Assembly (NCBI GenBank): GCA_003342895.1
Contig: PTFA01000011.1
Span: 6,969,081 to 7,033,080 of the forward strand
Reading direction: 5' to 3'
From: Casuarius casuarius
Lineage: Eukaryota; Chordata; Aves; Casuariiformes; Casuariidae
Length of the DNA: 64,000 nucleotides
Shown piece by piece: positions 26,345 through 39,900 of this stretch. The translations under genes were made by a program, and so were the position numbers. The stretch's first letter is position 1, and every line of letters begins with the position of its first letter. Under the pieces are notes generated by a model that saw only the letters and a list, made by a program, of their open reading frames with translations, was not told the DNA's origin and made no database searches.

Positions 26345-26670
26345 AGGCATTTAGAAAACATGACCTATTAGCAAGGAGTGAAAGAACTGGGGTTAGTTAG
26401 AGAAGATGGAGGAGTACATTACCACAGTCTCAAGTGTCAGCTTGCAATCTTTGCAAAAGGTTGCAAAACAAAAGGGAATAAACTGTTCTTGTTCTTGCTA
26501 ATGAATATGGAGGAATAACTGGCAAGAATGGAAATTCAGATTAAATGTAAGAAAGCTGAAAGGAAAGTGTTGCAAAAGGTTACCTCAGGAGGCAATTTAA
26601 TCTCCATTATTGAAAGTTTTTAAGATTGATCGGTTTAAACGTACTTGGTCTAGACTTTAGCAAAGTTACA
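26345..26670 (+). mobile_element. CR1 LINE, 3' end fragment
   Basis: This is the clearest host-type retroposon in the window. The stretch follows the 3' untranslated region of CR1 elements block by block: 'aaaacatgacctattagcaa' near 26355, 'gaactggggttagtt' near 26383, a 'gattaaatgtaagaa' block near 26539, then 'cctcaggaggcaatttaatc' and 'attattgaaagtttttaaga' at 26583-26626, and the 'acttggtctaga' block at 26643. The reverse transcriptase frame lies upstream in a complete CR1 and is missing here, so this is the usual 5'-truncated insertion. The final few dozen bases, including the short terminal repeat, are not seen. Orientation is the same as the copy at 1800-2030. Confidence 0.75.
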
Positions 26671-26879
26671 AAAGCATGTCAGGAAAAGAAAAAAGTGGTT
26701 GGGCCTCAGATATTTAGTTCATTATTTGTAAAGAAATGTATGAGAGCAACTAGAGTAATGGGCATTTAACTAAAATTGATAAAGGTATGAGGTAACTTGC
26801 TCCAGTGTTAATATATTTAGGTAGATTGGCATTGTTTCAACAAGAGAGATTTAGAAAAAATCATTCCAAAGAAAGCTGA

Positions 26880-27010
26880 TCATTAGGGAATTTTTCTGAA
26901 AAGTTTCAAATCTTTGCTTCAGATCAGGCAGAGCAGAGACTTGAATACAGGAGGCCATCTGTGCCAGTGAGTGCCTTACGTACTGGGCAATTTGATATAC
27001 CCACCCACTC
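26880..27010 (+). repeat. MIR-like / tRNA-derived SINE tail
   Basis: The segment 26940-26995 reads as a degenerate form of an amniote SINE end: 'acttgaatacaggaggcc' in the place of a 'tttgaacctgggtctcc' block, then 'gtgagtgccttacgtactgg' in place of 'gtgagtgccctaaccactgg', then 'gcaatttgat'. The same ending, more diverged, is seen at 18505-18645. It lies about 200 bases downstream of the CR1 fragment, but the two do not seem to be one element. Confidence 0.5.
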
Positions 27011-27014
27011 TGCT

Positions 27015-30000
27015 AGTGCCAGCCTGTACTAGATACATTCTGAGGATGACTGTCAGGTACATGCCGAAAGTAGGACAGCAGGGAAGTGTGTATTTTGAGA
27101 TGCCCTTATTCAAAGAGAGTTTTGAGAACTTTAGCAACGCTTGAATATTAAGAAAATTTTGGAGAATACATATAGAAGCTTTGGGGCCTCTACTGGCAGA
27201 AACTTAGGCGCTGCAGGGATTCATATGACTGTTGGACAAGCAGCAAGCTTGCAGGGTATTAACATCTAGAATCACTTTATGAATTTAACTTTCAAATTTT
27301 AGTGAAGGAGGCTGAGAGTTAGGTCTTATGAGTACAGCTTCGTAAGAAATGAATTCCTTACCTGATGGCCGAACTGAGAAGCTTTGAAAGGGAAGTGGGA
27401 AACTGGTTCTTGCCAAATTCAAATAGCCTCCCCTCCTACAAATACTCTGTCTGAAGAAAAACTGTAGCAATGGAAAAAAACAATCAAGTATGCAACTTGC
27501 ATTTGAAGCATTGAACTGTTTTGTTTGACCTGAAATAACTGTGAATAAGACTTCCCTAAACTAAGTACTTTTCTTTTTGCCATTGGATTGGGGTGGTAGT
27601 TAAACCACCATAATCCAGTTCATTGGTTATATGTATCCCTGAATGAAATAGTAGTCTCAAGCTCCCACCAGAGAGAGATCAGATAGTTGTAAATAAGAAA
27701 TGATATAAATTTAAAAATTGATCTCCAAACTGTCCTACTAAGAAAATCTAAAAGAAACTATGGTAGAATCATGTTTCTTTCACAAAAACATCAAACTTTC
27801 ATTCATTTACAAAGAATGAATGGAGCCTGTTTTTCTGAACCCAGGAGAATGAAAACAGCCAGCACTCTCCTCTACTAAATCCTTCTAGGTTTTGGGGGTG
27901 ATGGTGCTTTTCATTGTTCTTTCTCTGTTCATTATTGTTGCTTCAATCAGTGCTAGCAATAGTACTTGGTATCACTGTCTCACACCCACCACTCTCCTAA
28001 AGGCACCCCAGGAATCTTTCTGTCAGCATAGTTCAGAACCATGTTGAGGAGTGCCATGCTAGTGGAGTTTCAGAAAGTACCTTAGCAGTTTCTTGAAAGC
28101 TACAGCTATTTTACACAGAGAGGGTCAGTCATGACTGCTTCAGGCTTCTGTCGCTCTATTCAGGGTGAATATAAGCATCAAGCTGAAAGATTTTGAAATG
28201 TGTGACTGATGACATGTTCACTAACATTTAAGGTATATTGGACCAACATAGACGTAGCTGGCATACAGTTGGGTTAAAGAACAAAAGTGGAAAGTTTTTT
28301 GTTTACGTGAATTCCCAAAGAGTTCACCATGTCACTCATTTAAATAATTTCACAAAAAAAATGTTACTTTAAAGAAAAGCATTCTACTGAGTGACTCATG
28401 ATCTCTCGATAAGAATCAGATTTTTTTGTGCAGATAATACTGACCCAAACCAAGTTCTAACCGACTTCAGGTTCATGTATAATTCTGATGGGGATGAGCT
28501 GTCGAATTACAACTATGTTTAGGCTTAAGCGGAAATACAAAATTTCTGTGAAGCATTCAGGATTGTCTTCTTTACAAGGCTGATAGTGATACATACAGCA
28601 GAAGGGAGTGAATTGCTTAGAAAAGAAGTATCCATCACTGATAGTGTGGGTACTAGCTGACTCCACTCATAAATCTTACCATATAAAATGCCCCGGCCCT
28701 TGTAGAATTGCAACCTATTAGAAATAACCTTTTTGTAGCTTTTATTTGCAAAAGAGAAGGGAATGAATAATACCCTTCTAGTAGAATACTTTAAATACTT
28801 TCACAGACAGATGTGAAACATTGATGGGAAAATACCACCTGACTTCTTGGAGTGTCTGTCTGCAAAAGAGAAGTTAGAGAATTCCAGTCTTGCCAATTTT
28901 ACAAGCAAAATGGCTCAGAAAAGTGAGTGTTGTAATTAGAAAGATTTCTCTCAACTGACAGTTGCCTGAAAAATATTGACAGGAGCTCTTCTCAACTGTC
29001 TACTGTACAACTTAATAGACACCACATTCCTGGAAACACAGTGAAATTTTGATTGTGACATAGAGCTGTTGACATGATCTTTACTGTTTGAGAATGGCAG
29101 AAAATATCTAAGAAGCAAAATAGAGATACTTATATAATCTTTATCATTCTGACAAAATCCTTTGTTGTAGTCGGCCTTCATGGTCCTTGGAAGTTCCTGA
29201 GGAAATGTGAATGCTCAGATAAGAAGGCCAACATCATCCATCAATACTGCAATGGAGGGATAGACTATGCTGTAGCTACCTTTTCCTTCTACTGCTNTAA
29301 ATACTGTAAAGCTGGTTCAAGTCATATTTGTGCTCAGACCTTCTTCTGGTAAGGTTACATGAAGGAATTCATAATCAGAGAAAGCGCCAGGTGGATTCTC
29401 CCAAGACAAGGATTCTAGTCTAATTCATTTATCAAGAATAGTGTCAGGAACCCTATTAGAAAGTTATGTTTGTAAATATCTGTGCAGTTGTGGCTCATTC
29501 AAAGAAAGACCTGAAGATAATGATATCTCATTATTCAGCAGCCTCAGTAAACTTTGTCTTAACAATTAGCATTTCAAAGAATAAGGTTAGGTACTAACCA
29601 GCATCAAACAGTGACATTATTTTGAGGAAAACATCAAGATCAATAATAAATACAGAGTGATAAAATTCACCTTTCTTTGAGTCCTCACAAAAACACTCTT
29701 CAGAGATGAAAATATTAAGCTGCATATACCAAAGGTTAGCACTTCGCACACTGATCTACAGAACTGTATTGAAATAACATGGTTTTGGCTGTTGTATGGT
29801 GGTGATACTGAGTAGTGTTGCTTAATATTGCATTGCCCTGCTTCCTATTCTAGATGATGAAGCACAGAACTGTTAATCCTGATGTGCTAGTCAGAGGTAA
29901 AGTGGGAGCTTTGTAAGCATGTCATCTCATGGAAGTTCTTACATTTAATGTCCACCTTCCCATTCAGAATAAGAAAATACAATTCATCTGTTCAGGCTGA

Positions 30001-33000
30001 ATTGTAGTAGCTACCAGGGATAGATGATATGGGCTAAGCAGTGGCTGAGGGATACAGCCCAAAGTGTTTTGCAGAAATGTGTTGCAGTAACATATGTGCA
30101 TGGGTTAGATTTCATTTGATTACAAGCTGCATCTGAGTGAGTGTATGTAGGAGAGGGAGTGCTTTTCTAGGAGTTTTTTTTCTGCTTTTGATTAAGCAAA
30201 ATTAGAAAACCAAGCAACCAGCTAAAGCAAAGTACTTCAATACTTCGTTGTGTAGGAGTGCAGACCTGAAAAAAATCCTTGGGGAAGTGAGTGAAAGACC
30301 TTCAAAACTGTGAGNGTACACATTAATGGAATCATGCCCTTAAATATAATTTTTGTACATGAACAATACTACATTAAAGGAATTCCTAATACCACCAGCT
30401 ATTTTTCCTCCTGATGAGACAAGCTTGATTATTAGTTTACTGCTCAAATCAAAAAGGATAATGATAAATTTCATAGAAATTGTGAAGTAGCAAAATACAA
30501 AAACTGCAAAACTACAACAATTTGTTCTAACATGTGATAGTCAATCAAGTTTACAGATAACACTAATAAAAAATGAGCAATCAGTTTTCTGAGTGGATGA
30601 AAAGTGTATGTGAAGGTAATGTCACTATAGAGAAACTCTGGGAAAAGGATATATGGAAAGGAAAGGAAATACGTTAGAGGCACTATCAAAAGGGGCTGGC
30701 AGGCTTGCAGTCATGGTATAGAGTACGGAGGATTACAGCTGCTAATTGTACCAAGTATTGAGAGTCATCATTGTGACATTGTGCAAAAGAAAACAGTAAT
30801 TATATTTTCTGCAGCATTAAATGATCTAACATTATCTTCCTTTGTCGAAAGGTTCTCAGCTATGTGGTTCATGTCTATTTGCCTTTCTAAACAAGGGGGG
30901 ACAATATATCCAGTTGTTTTATTTTCATAGGAGCTTCCTTCTTCTCCCTAAATAGCCTTTATACTTCATTTTATCTCTTGCTATTTGATGTGTATGGAAA
31001 TCGTTACTGTAATATGTATTAATATTTTCTTCAAAACCCACAGGTAAAGTATTTACATCCTGCCTCACTAAAGTGAAGCAAAGATATAGAAAGAATAAAA
31101 TCATGATCACTAAGAAAAATAAAGCTTTACAGGTGTATGCCGTGTAATTTAATGTAGAATGAATAAAGGTAATCATGGGAGAAACATACAGGCAAAAACA
31201 GGACTGTTGATAACTGTGATTTTAGTTTATGCTGTAGTCTTAAATACTGTATTCATATCTCATTGTAATCGCATATTGGTGTTCCCTCCAAAAGTTAAAA
31301 TAATATCTATGTGGCTAATGATACTTACATTTTTGTTTAACAAAAATGTGTGTGATCTACTTAAGCTAAACAGGAGAGAGGGATAGAATCCAGGGATTCC
31401 GGGCAGTCTGCTAGCAATAGCAAATCAGATATATCAGGTGTAAGAAACTGCTAAAAAATTCACCGCACTTCAGTCTGGGAACAAAATCCTACCTATCCAC
31501 CAGACAGCAGAATTAAGTAGAAATTAGTTAAACTTTTCCAAAAGCCCCCCAAACAAAGATATTTGAGTGTGGCTAAGCAGAGGAGGAATTTATTCTTTGT
31601 TCTAATTTGGAAGGCGGGTATATTGTTAAGCAGGAAAAGCAGTATGATGAGGCAGGGATGAGAATTGATACCAAGGTATGAGGGGAAAATAACCAGAAGA
31701 TATCCTGGAATCCATCCAAAAGATAATTTGCTGTTGCATGTAGGTGAAATTGAACTGCTTGCTAGCAGCATCTACAAATTATGGTTAGTGGGCTGCTGCT
31801 GACCAACCAAAGTTTGAACAGGAAACTTAAAGTGTAATTACCAACATGGTATCTCTGTTTAGTGTGACTGAAACTCCTCTTTCAAGATCGGAAATCCCCA
31901 CGTAGTCAAGGCTCCATATAGCAAATAAGAGCTGAAGGCGTGATAACGTGGCATTTACAGAGGATTAGCAACAAGAGGACATTTAAGGACTATGGATGCA
32001 CACAAGGGTTGTTCTTCCATGTTGAAGCTGGATATGTTTGTTAGTGTTGCTTTATTTTCCGGGTTACTGATCCCTGCGTGACTTGACTTTGTTACAAACA
32101 TGCTTTCATGATAAAGTGTATATATAACCAAAGTGATTTACCGCACAACTAACGTAAGGTATATTCCTTTTAAATGTAATGCAAATCAGTCTCGTAATTT
32201 CTTATGGTCATATGTTTTTAACCCTTGGAACAAGATGTATCATTCTATTTATCTTATTTCCAATGCAAATGTAATTTGAAGAAAGCATATAGGTAAAGAA
32301 TATGAATTTGCTTCACTTAATTTGGGGTGAAAAGCTGTCAATTTTCATCCTTTGCAATATTGTATTTTAATTTTAGGATTCACATGGCAACTTACTCTAA
32401 GTGCCCAGGGCACTTACTACAGTAGGCAGCTTGTAAGTTTATTTGCAAATCTTTTTTTCAAACAAATGTGAAGTTTATTATCATCAACTTCACCGATCAA
32501 TGTATTTGACCAAATTACTGAAAAATCCTTTTGAAATAGATACTTGTTCAGCCCAGGTAGCTAGTGACTGAAATGGGAATTTTTTCTCAAACTAAGGCTT
32601 TCTTCAAAAACTCAGAGATTGGAAATTTTTCAACTTCAGTGGATTTTTGGATTAAATCTAGTTTCGTGCTCAGTTTACATCTTAATAGACCATTCCTTCA
32701 TTAACAGTAACAAATTAGTGAAGTATTAACCTAGAACACCTAAAAATGTGTTCTGTTAGCCTATGGAAAATCCATATAAATTGCTGAATGAATAGGCAAT
32801 TGGGCAAGTTTTTTTTTTTTTTTTCTTCAGCCTAATCGTAAGCACCAAAGCAGATAAGGAATTTGAAGGAAGAGAATGATATAGCTTTAGGATTTTTTAC
32901 AGTGTGGGAGATAATTAAGGAAAAAGCAGACCAGTGTATGAATATTTATAATGAGTAATGGAGGCTAGTATCACAAGCAAAATGTGGACTAGGAGAAACT

Positions 33001-34130
33001 TCTAAATACTGAATTGGAAATAAAATTTGAGGAAGTTTCAGCCAAAATTAAATTTGTTAATGAAGACAAGATCTTGTGTATGATGTTATGGGAAAAGGAA
33101 TGAATCAGTATAGAGAACTGACTTGGGACAAAGGTTGAATTTATGTTACCCTGCAGTTTTTATTAATACAATGCTCTGCAGACATTAATAGAAATGCAAA
33201 GTGAATGCAAGCTGCTGCCACCAATCTCATATTTGCTAACCATTTTGTACTCTTTGTACCAATGCAGGATGGCGGAGCACTTTCATGTTGTGTTTATGAA
33301 AAGAAAACAGTGCGTGTTGTAAAAAGAAGAAATGCTTCTTGGCCTAAAAGAAACACTGATCTTCAAATTGGAGTTCCAGTCCAGTCAAAAACGTCAGTAC
33401 TTTGAGTATCCTTTTTTTAGCTAAATCTTGCCATTATTATTTGGAGATGTTAAGATTTTTTTTTTTTTTCCAGGAGGCAGTTAAATATCTCTGTATCCTC
33501 CTGAGCTGTTCTGTTGTTTCTTGTAAGCTGTGGTATAACTGTTGCTTACATCTATCTAGTTCTACTCTCAAGATTGAGTCACCTCTCAAAGGACAACTTC
33601 AGGTCTCCAATGATACTCTGAAGTGAATCAATCAGAAGAGAGAGCATGGTAAGGGCCAACAAAGCACCACAGCACCTTTAGTAGCATATCGTTTAGATAT
33701 CCTACAGAAATAGAAGGAACATTTCCCCTTGGCTTGTCAAACAAAAACGTCTTAGATCTACTCCATTTGAAACAATATCAGTTTCTAAAAATTTGACTTT
33801 TTTCCTAAAAATATCTTCTTTTACACAAACCTCAGTTTTTCATCAACATTCTAGTGGAAAGTTCCTAGTCAGATTTGTTTGCCAGTATATTTCACACGGT
33901 GGCATCTGGCAAACTAGAAGTAGGAGTCTGATAAATATTCCATAATAAAGACTACAAGCTTATTGTTTCAGGGAGCTTGCAAAAAAACACATTAGAAAAA
34001 AAGTATTTTTTCTCTTACTGAATTTTCTCTTCCTTGTCCAATTTACCTCTCAGCTTCCATGCAACTTTTTTTCCTACAGGATAAATGTGGGTTATGCTCT
34101 GATAAAGAATAAAGTAAAATGCAATTTCGG
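27015..34130. other. non-coding stretch, no gene seen
   Basis: About 7 kb of AT-rich DNA. No open frame exceeds 92 codons and none resembles a known protein. A run of 16 T lies at 32809-32824, and single ambiguous bases at 29297 and 30315. I recognise no transposon family in it. Confidence 0.5.
32809..32824 (+). repeat. poly(T) tract, 16 nt
   Basis: Run of 16 thymines, no associated retroposon body recognised. Confidence 0.9.
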
Positions 34131-34499
34131 GGAATGATCTTCAAACTGACAAGATTGTTTTACCTACCGGCTTTCCGGAAAGCTTTTCATGGCTCCCTTT
34201 TTGAAGAAATGCTGTTTGCTCACAGCTGGAAACATCGTCAGCGTCACATCTCCTTAGGTCTTTAGAGTCCTGGGAAATGGAGCTGAAACCAAGTGTTGTT
34301 AGTTACCATGCTATGATTTGGAAGGTTGGTGAATGTGAGGCAAATTATATGATATTGGTACACAAGTCACTTTTCTCATATACAGTAAATTGCAGCACAA
34401 AGAGTGCATAAAAAGCAATTAAGTGATTTGTGAACCAGGCTCTTGACATATTCAAAAATTACTAAGGTGAATTACTTCTCGGATTGTAAGATAATTATA

Positions 34500-35170
34500 G
34501 CACCAGTCGTCTTCTCATCAACAATGTAGTCCTCATACAGGCACAATTGCAATGGAGTGCTGTATTTTTATATGTGGCCCACACTCTAATTAGCACATTC
34601 TAATTTCAAGCTTAAAAGAAAACCACATGAAACATATGGCTTATAGCATTTTATTGTTAACAACTAAGCTGTATGTCTCACTGTGAGACAAAAAGCCAAT
34701 CTTTCTTTTCTTTGATTCAGCCTTGCTCCCTGCTTTTTTATTTCTATCAGATAATTAAATAACCTAAACAAGATGAAATGAGTTACTTAATTTCTTCAGG
34801 AATTAGAGGTAATTTAGGTTTGAGAAACTTCTTTCTGAGTATTTGAATGTTTTGTTTATAACAGCTTAGTTCAGCTTGTTTGTTCGCTTGTTTCTTTTCA
34901 TCTGCAAGGTTTAAAACCAATCAATGATATACTGAATTATTTCTATATCTAATGAGAAAAAGTGCTTGTTTTATTTTTGCGGTTAAATGCTCCGCACTTT
35001 CCATATCTTTTTCTTTTTTCCTTTTTTCTTTAAGCAGCATGCTAATAACATTAGACTCTCAAGCTGGGAATGTTGCTAATAGCAGAGTCCAGGAGCATGC
35101 TAATTATTTGGACGGAGGTCATGAAGGCTAGCTAGAGACAGATTCTGATGTGATCGGACAATTGCAATAT
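34500..35170. promoter_or_regulatory. candidate conserved regulatory element
   Basis: The base wording differs from the surrounding AT-rich DNA and is dense in homeodomain/POU-like sites. TAATTA occurs at 34587-34592 and 35101-35106. The 11-base word agcatgctaat occurs twice, at 35036-35046 and 35094-35104, with a related ttgctaat between them near 35073-35080. A 7-bp perfect hairpin with a 3-base loop sits at 34674-34690. This pattern is typical of developmental enhancers in gene deserts, but I have no alignment to show conservation, so the assignment is inference from motif density only. Confidence 0.25.
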
Positions 35171-36451
35171 TCATAACTTCCTTTTCTTGCTCCTTTATTA
35201 TCTTTTTTTTCTGAAATGTTCACAAGTCTGTGTGATAGCTCCAACGAAGGGTAAGATGTCTTCATTTTAACAAAGCTTTCTTGGTGGATTTTTGTGGTGT
35301 AAAGCAGATGGCAGTGCTCCTACTGTCTCTTCAGAAGTGAATGCATTAAGGGTAGTGCCCCACTGGCTCTTTGATGAGACGGGTCTGAAATCATCAAAGG
35401 CTGGCCCTCTTCTTTCCATCAAAAAGTACAAGCAGGGCCTATAGAGACCACTGTCTATGGGAAACGATAACAGTAATTAGACTCTATGACAGATAAAACT
35501 TCATCCTCTGATGATCAAAGACAGCTGAAATTACCAAATTATATGTGGTGGGGTTGTAATATGAATAAAATGAAGCAACTTTATAATCTCTATGATCTTG
35601 TTACACAGAGTGTTAACTCAGTTTTAAGTGCATTTGACTTTAGTTTGGTTGCTTGTTTCAGGCTCTGGGGCTTATTTTTGTTAATAACATTTCTCTATTT
35701 AATCAGTTATTTATTCTTGATGCAAAATAATGTTTTGATAAAAGGCAGGGAAGAAAGGATGAGCACAAGGGAAAAAGTTTTTCACTATCTTTTTCCTTTT
35801 CTTGTTCCTTCCCTTTGTTTCAATGTGTGAACTTTTTTTTCCTTATCCCTATCTTTCCTACCCTTGCATATCTGTTCCGATATTAATAGAAGTAGCACTC
35901 CCTAACTTTCAAACAGGAGGTGAGACTTCCAGACCTCTCTCAAAATCTCAAAAATGGGAGCAGGTCACCCAGCATAACTGAAACCTAATTTCTGTGCTAA
36001 TAGCAAAATCTTCTTGTCAGTGAGGCAAAGAACTGAGGGTCTAGAAGTGTGTTCCCATTTAACAATTTTTTTTTTCCAAAAGAGTGAGGACCCTTAATGC
36101 TGTGGTTTGACTAAATAACGTTTAACGTATTTTTTTTCTTTCCAGATTAAAATCCTCATCTTTCCAGTAGAGACATCGTTGGAATTCATTTTTGATCTCA
36201 GCAGTGCTGTGATGTTTCTCTGCTCTCTTGAGATATTTTCTGTTCCATCCCAAAGCTGGCTGCCTTGCAGGGCATGGGTAGTGTATGCTTTCTTGTTAGA
36301 GTACATGCATATGTGCGCCGCAGTCTGTCAGGAACATAACGACCTAGGAAACTTAAAGATGGGGATACTGAGCATTTTGATATCTATCTTCAGGTAGCTA
36401 ATTTCTAGAGTTCCCAAATCCTGTGTTGTATGCATATTGCAGGCATCCCGA

Positions 36452-36474
36452 CAGGATCCCAGAATGGGATCCTG
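36452..36474. repeat. perfect 10-bp inverted repeat, 3-base loop
   Basis: The arms caggatccca (36452-36461) and tgggatcctg (36465-36474) are exact reverse complements separated by gaa. The arms contain two BamHI-type ggatcc sites. In RNA this would form a tight stem-loop; in DNA it could extrude as a small cruciform. It is too short for a microRNA precursor. Confidence 0.9.
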
Positions 36475-36779
36475 CATAGCCAGCATGCTATGTCCAGAGC
36501 CAAAAGGCAACCCAGGAAAACCTTTAAAGCCAAGATTTTAGGAAACACTGTCATCAGGAGTAATTTAAACTGAGCTGTTTGCCTTTGCGCTGTGAGTGTT
36601 CACCTGGGCAATTCCCCTCTCTCACTGCAAGGCGGTGCCTGATAGCGGCAGGATGAGGTGGTGACAGACCGCTGACAGACAGTCACTTGTTAAACTGCCA
36701 CAGCTATTTCACAAGCAGATGTCTGATAACATTTCAGGTTTCTTCATGCTCCACTGTTAGTACTCAAATACCCTTTCAT

Positions 36780-36985
36780 GCACGCAGTACTTAGGGAACA
36801 GAGGCTTTTTTCCTTGATCCTTCCTCAGGCCCCTGGAAAGGCCCAGGCGGGTGGGGAGGGCGCTGGCAGTGCTGAAGGGAGCCTGCTAGCGAGCCTGAGT
36901 GCAGCCTGCAGCCCTGAGCTGGGGATCAACAAGGGGCAGCAGCTCTGCTGGCTGAACCCAGCTAGGGAACCCTGGCCAGTTTGTA
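36780..36985. other. small GC-rich block
   Basis: About 200 bases rich in G and C within AT-rich DNA. It carries an open frame of 79 codons on the + strand (36778-37017) that is Ala/Gly/Leu-rich with no known motif. It may be a decayed GC-rich repeat or a weak CpG cluster. No gene is supported. Confidence 0.4.
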
Positions 36986-39900
36986 AAAGATACGCAGAGA
37001 TAGTGTCTGGATTCTAGTTAGTTTCAGCTTAGAAAAGCTGGATACCAGTGCCAACATTAAGCTTAAAAAATGAGGCCCTTGTAGGTCTTAATAACTTCTA
37101 ACAGAGGAGAGAGTGGGATGTGAGGATACGGTTTGGGTTTTAGGCATCTAAATTCCATTTAAATCTGATGTTAGGCATTTATTTCCTGTTTCGAGTTGGA
37201 TTCTCAGCTTATTTTCAAATTGTTTTAGGATCTTTTTCAGTGAAACAACAAAATTAATCTCAGTTTAAAAAAAAGGGAACAGTCTTTGAGAGTTACCTTC
37301 TAATCCTGATAATGACCTGAAAATTTCAGACACGAAACACCACTTCTCTTGCTGCTTTCAGATAATAATAGCTATGCATTATTATTACTATACAAAATAT
37401 GAAAATACAATATGTTCCATAAGGGAATAATTCTTGTTGCCAAGGTGATCGAGTAGAGTACATCCCTAATATATAAGTAACTTCAAAAGAGAATGATAAG
37501 ACAAATAGAAAAAAGAGGTAGAGGAGTGTTGTAGTGCCATGAGGTATATAAAAATTATTTAAATTTTATTATCCAACTAATAGAATTCTTGTTTCAGGCA
37601 AAAAATGGACCAGTTTGAAGTTCAAAATTGCTAGTATTATTTTTGGATCATAGTCCAGTTTGTCTCAGAGTATGCTTAATTTTAAATATATAGCTAGTCC
37701 TATTGGAATCAAAAATTATTTTACTTGTAAAATATTTATGTGCTGAAGTGATTTTGTGAAAGATAGCATAATTTGGCATCTAAGATAATGAATGGGAAAG
37801 ATGGCATTGTGTGATCCTACAACAAATATTTTTGCAATATCATTTCAGTTCTGGCTACCAGTTTCTTTCTGAGTCGTAGTCTTAGGCACATTTCTGTCTC
37901 TTGGCTCTATATAGCACTTAGGCTGCTAAGCAAAGGCCACATCAAAGTGAACTCAAGGGCAGCAGCAGCATCAGAGAGGTGAAGGACTGAATTAGTGTGG
38001 GCTTATGATTTGGTACTACTACCAGCATTCCTTACCTTTCTGGCAACAAACTCAAAGTTCATTGCAGGGAAGAAGCTTCAGCTGCTGCTTTCAAGCTGTA
38101 ACTTCACTAAGTGGATATGCACTGCTGCAATTGTTTAACTGTCAAGGCTTCACATTTTCCTCATCATTAGGATGATAATGATAGACCAATGCATAAAAAA
38201 TAGTAAGAATAAGCTAGAATGAGGTGCCCTAGAACAGAGCTATGTTTGCACATATAAGTATAAAGGCCCTAATTCAATACTTACTCCTTCATTCCTGATG
38301 ATTCCTAGGGAAAAAAAATTAAAAATGTACCTACACTTGCATTTTGAGACATGTTTTACAATCGTGAATAACAGGAATGTACATTTAATGTAGACAGGAT
38401 ATACCTATTGCTGTCTGTGATGTCTAAACCAGGAAACACGAGGTTGCAGAGTTAGTTGTTTGTGGAGAATTTATGATCCAGTTAATTGATCTTGAACTAT
38501 TAATGACTTGAAACATTTAGAATGTACAATGCAAAAATAACCTAAGAGCGAATGAGATTAAATGTTAGAATAGTTTCTTGCCATCTTTGTGGCTGTGATA
38601 TAGTAAATGGTTTCAAAGAAACGGTCATATATCATATGCTATACATTTTTTATTAGTGACCCAGTGACACATTCAATATCAGCACANTAGCCCAGAAATA
38701 GCATTGTTGTTCACTATTCTATTGCTATACTCTGTGTGGGCAAGCCAACACATTTGTGTTGTTCTTAAGCATAACCAGTTATTTAATGACAAGATTTTAA
38801 TCCATTCTAAACCAAGTCTTAGACTATGGCATTCAGCCAACATGAAAACCCAGATGAGGTTGTATTCTAGAAAGCAGATTATAAAACAACTTCCTGTGAA
38901 AACACAGTAGGTGTTTGGATAGGTAGCAAATAAGAAAGCTATCTTAAATCAAGAAGGTTCAAATAAATTGAGTCTCAGCCCAGTTTGCAGATATTCCAAT
39001 CAATGTGTTAATTAATGAGTCAAGAGAACTGCAAATACTTTAGATAAACAGAGAAAAGTGTTGCATCAATTTTGCCTATAGAAGCAAATTAAATTTACAG
39101 CTGCAGCTATGTTTTGTAAGGAAGCACATATAACAGGCAATGCCAGGTGGCAGACATATTTTTGGAATCCTGCTACTGTGTTTTCTTGAGTATCAGATTG
39201 CTTGCTCTTTAATAAAGCTAATTAATTTTACTATCTGATGCAAAAATAAACAGATAAAATTGCTTTAAAGAAACATCTCTATAGCAGGATAACTGGCGTT
39301 GCAAAATTCCAGTGCCTAATACAGCCCTCATTGTTCACACATGGGTTGCTGTTTGGTAGCGAAGTGGTGTGATAGGGCCAAAGGGTGCTCAGTTGCTCCT
39401 AAACAGCGACCAAGACCTGTGGTGACAGCAGAGACCCAAAAACCTTCCTCCCTTAAGGGTTAAAGGAAAGTGGTCCCTTCTGCCTGTCAGTCCTGGTCTA
39501 GACCTGATTTACCATGCCTGAGCTTAAAATGCAGCCTTTCAGCAGGCAAGTATCTGAGTGATGACATTTGACACGTCTTCCCTGAAGCACAGATGCCTTT
39601 GTACTTCTTCCTGGGAATATTTTTCAGATGTTTCATAAACTAACATCCACAAAACAGCTTATTGTGCAAGCTGTAATGTTCAAGAGGGAGACAGAGCCCT
39701 GGCTGTTCCTTACTTCCTCTCCTTGTATAATTGGGAATAAGGCAAGACTCAGAGTCCTTTATGTTGAGGTCCAACATGTCCAGGGAGAGGAGAAATTGTG
39801 GTCTTGTCTTCAACAAGCCTCTTGCATTGTTCAACTTGCAGACTAGCTCTTAGTTAACCTTGAAAGAAACAAAATAATACAAAAAAAAAAAAGAACTCTA

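Noticed and set aside
33472..33519. Exon-like segment after a long T run ending in ccag
   Set aside because: The acceptor is a plain homopolymer and the donor match is weak; no open frame of note.
35486..35830. 114-codon frame with a possible membrane helix
   Set aside because: The hydrophobic part comes from a T-rich stretch, and no family or splice signals support it.
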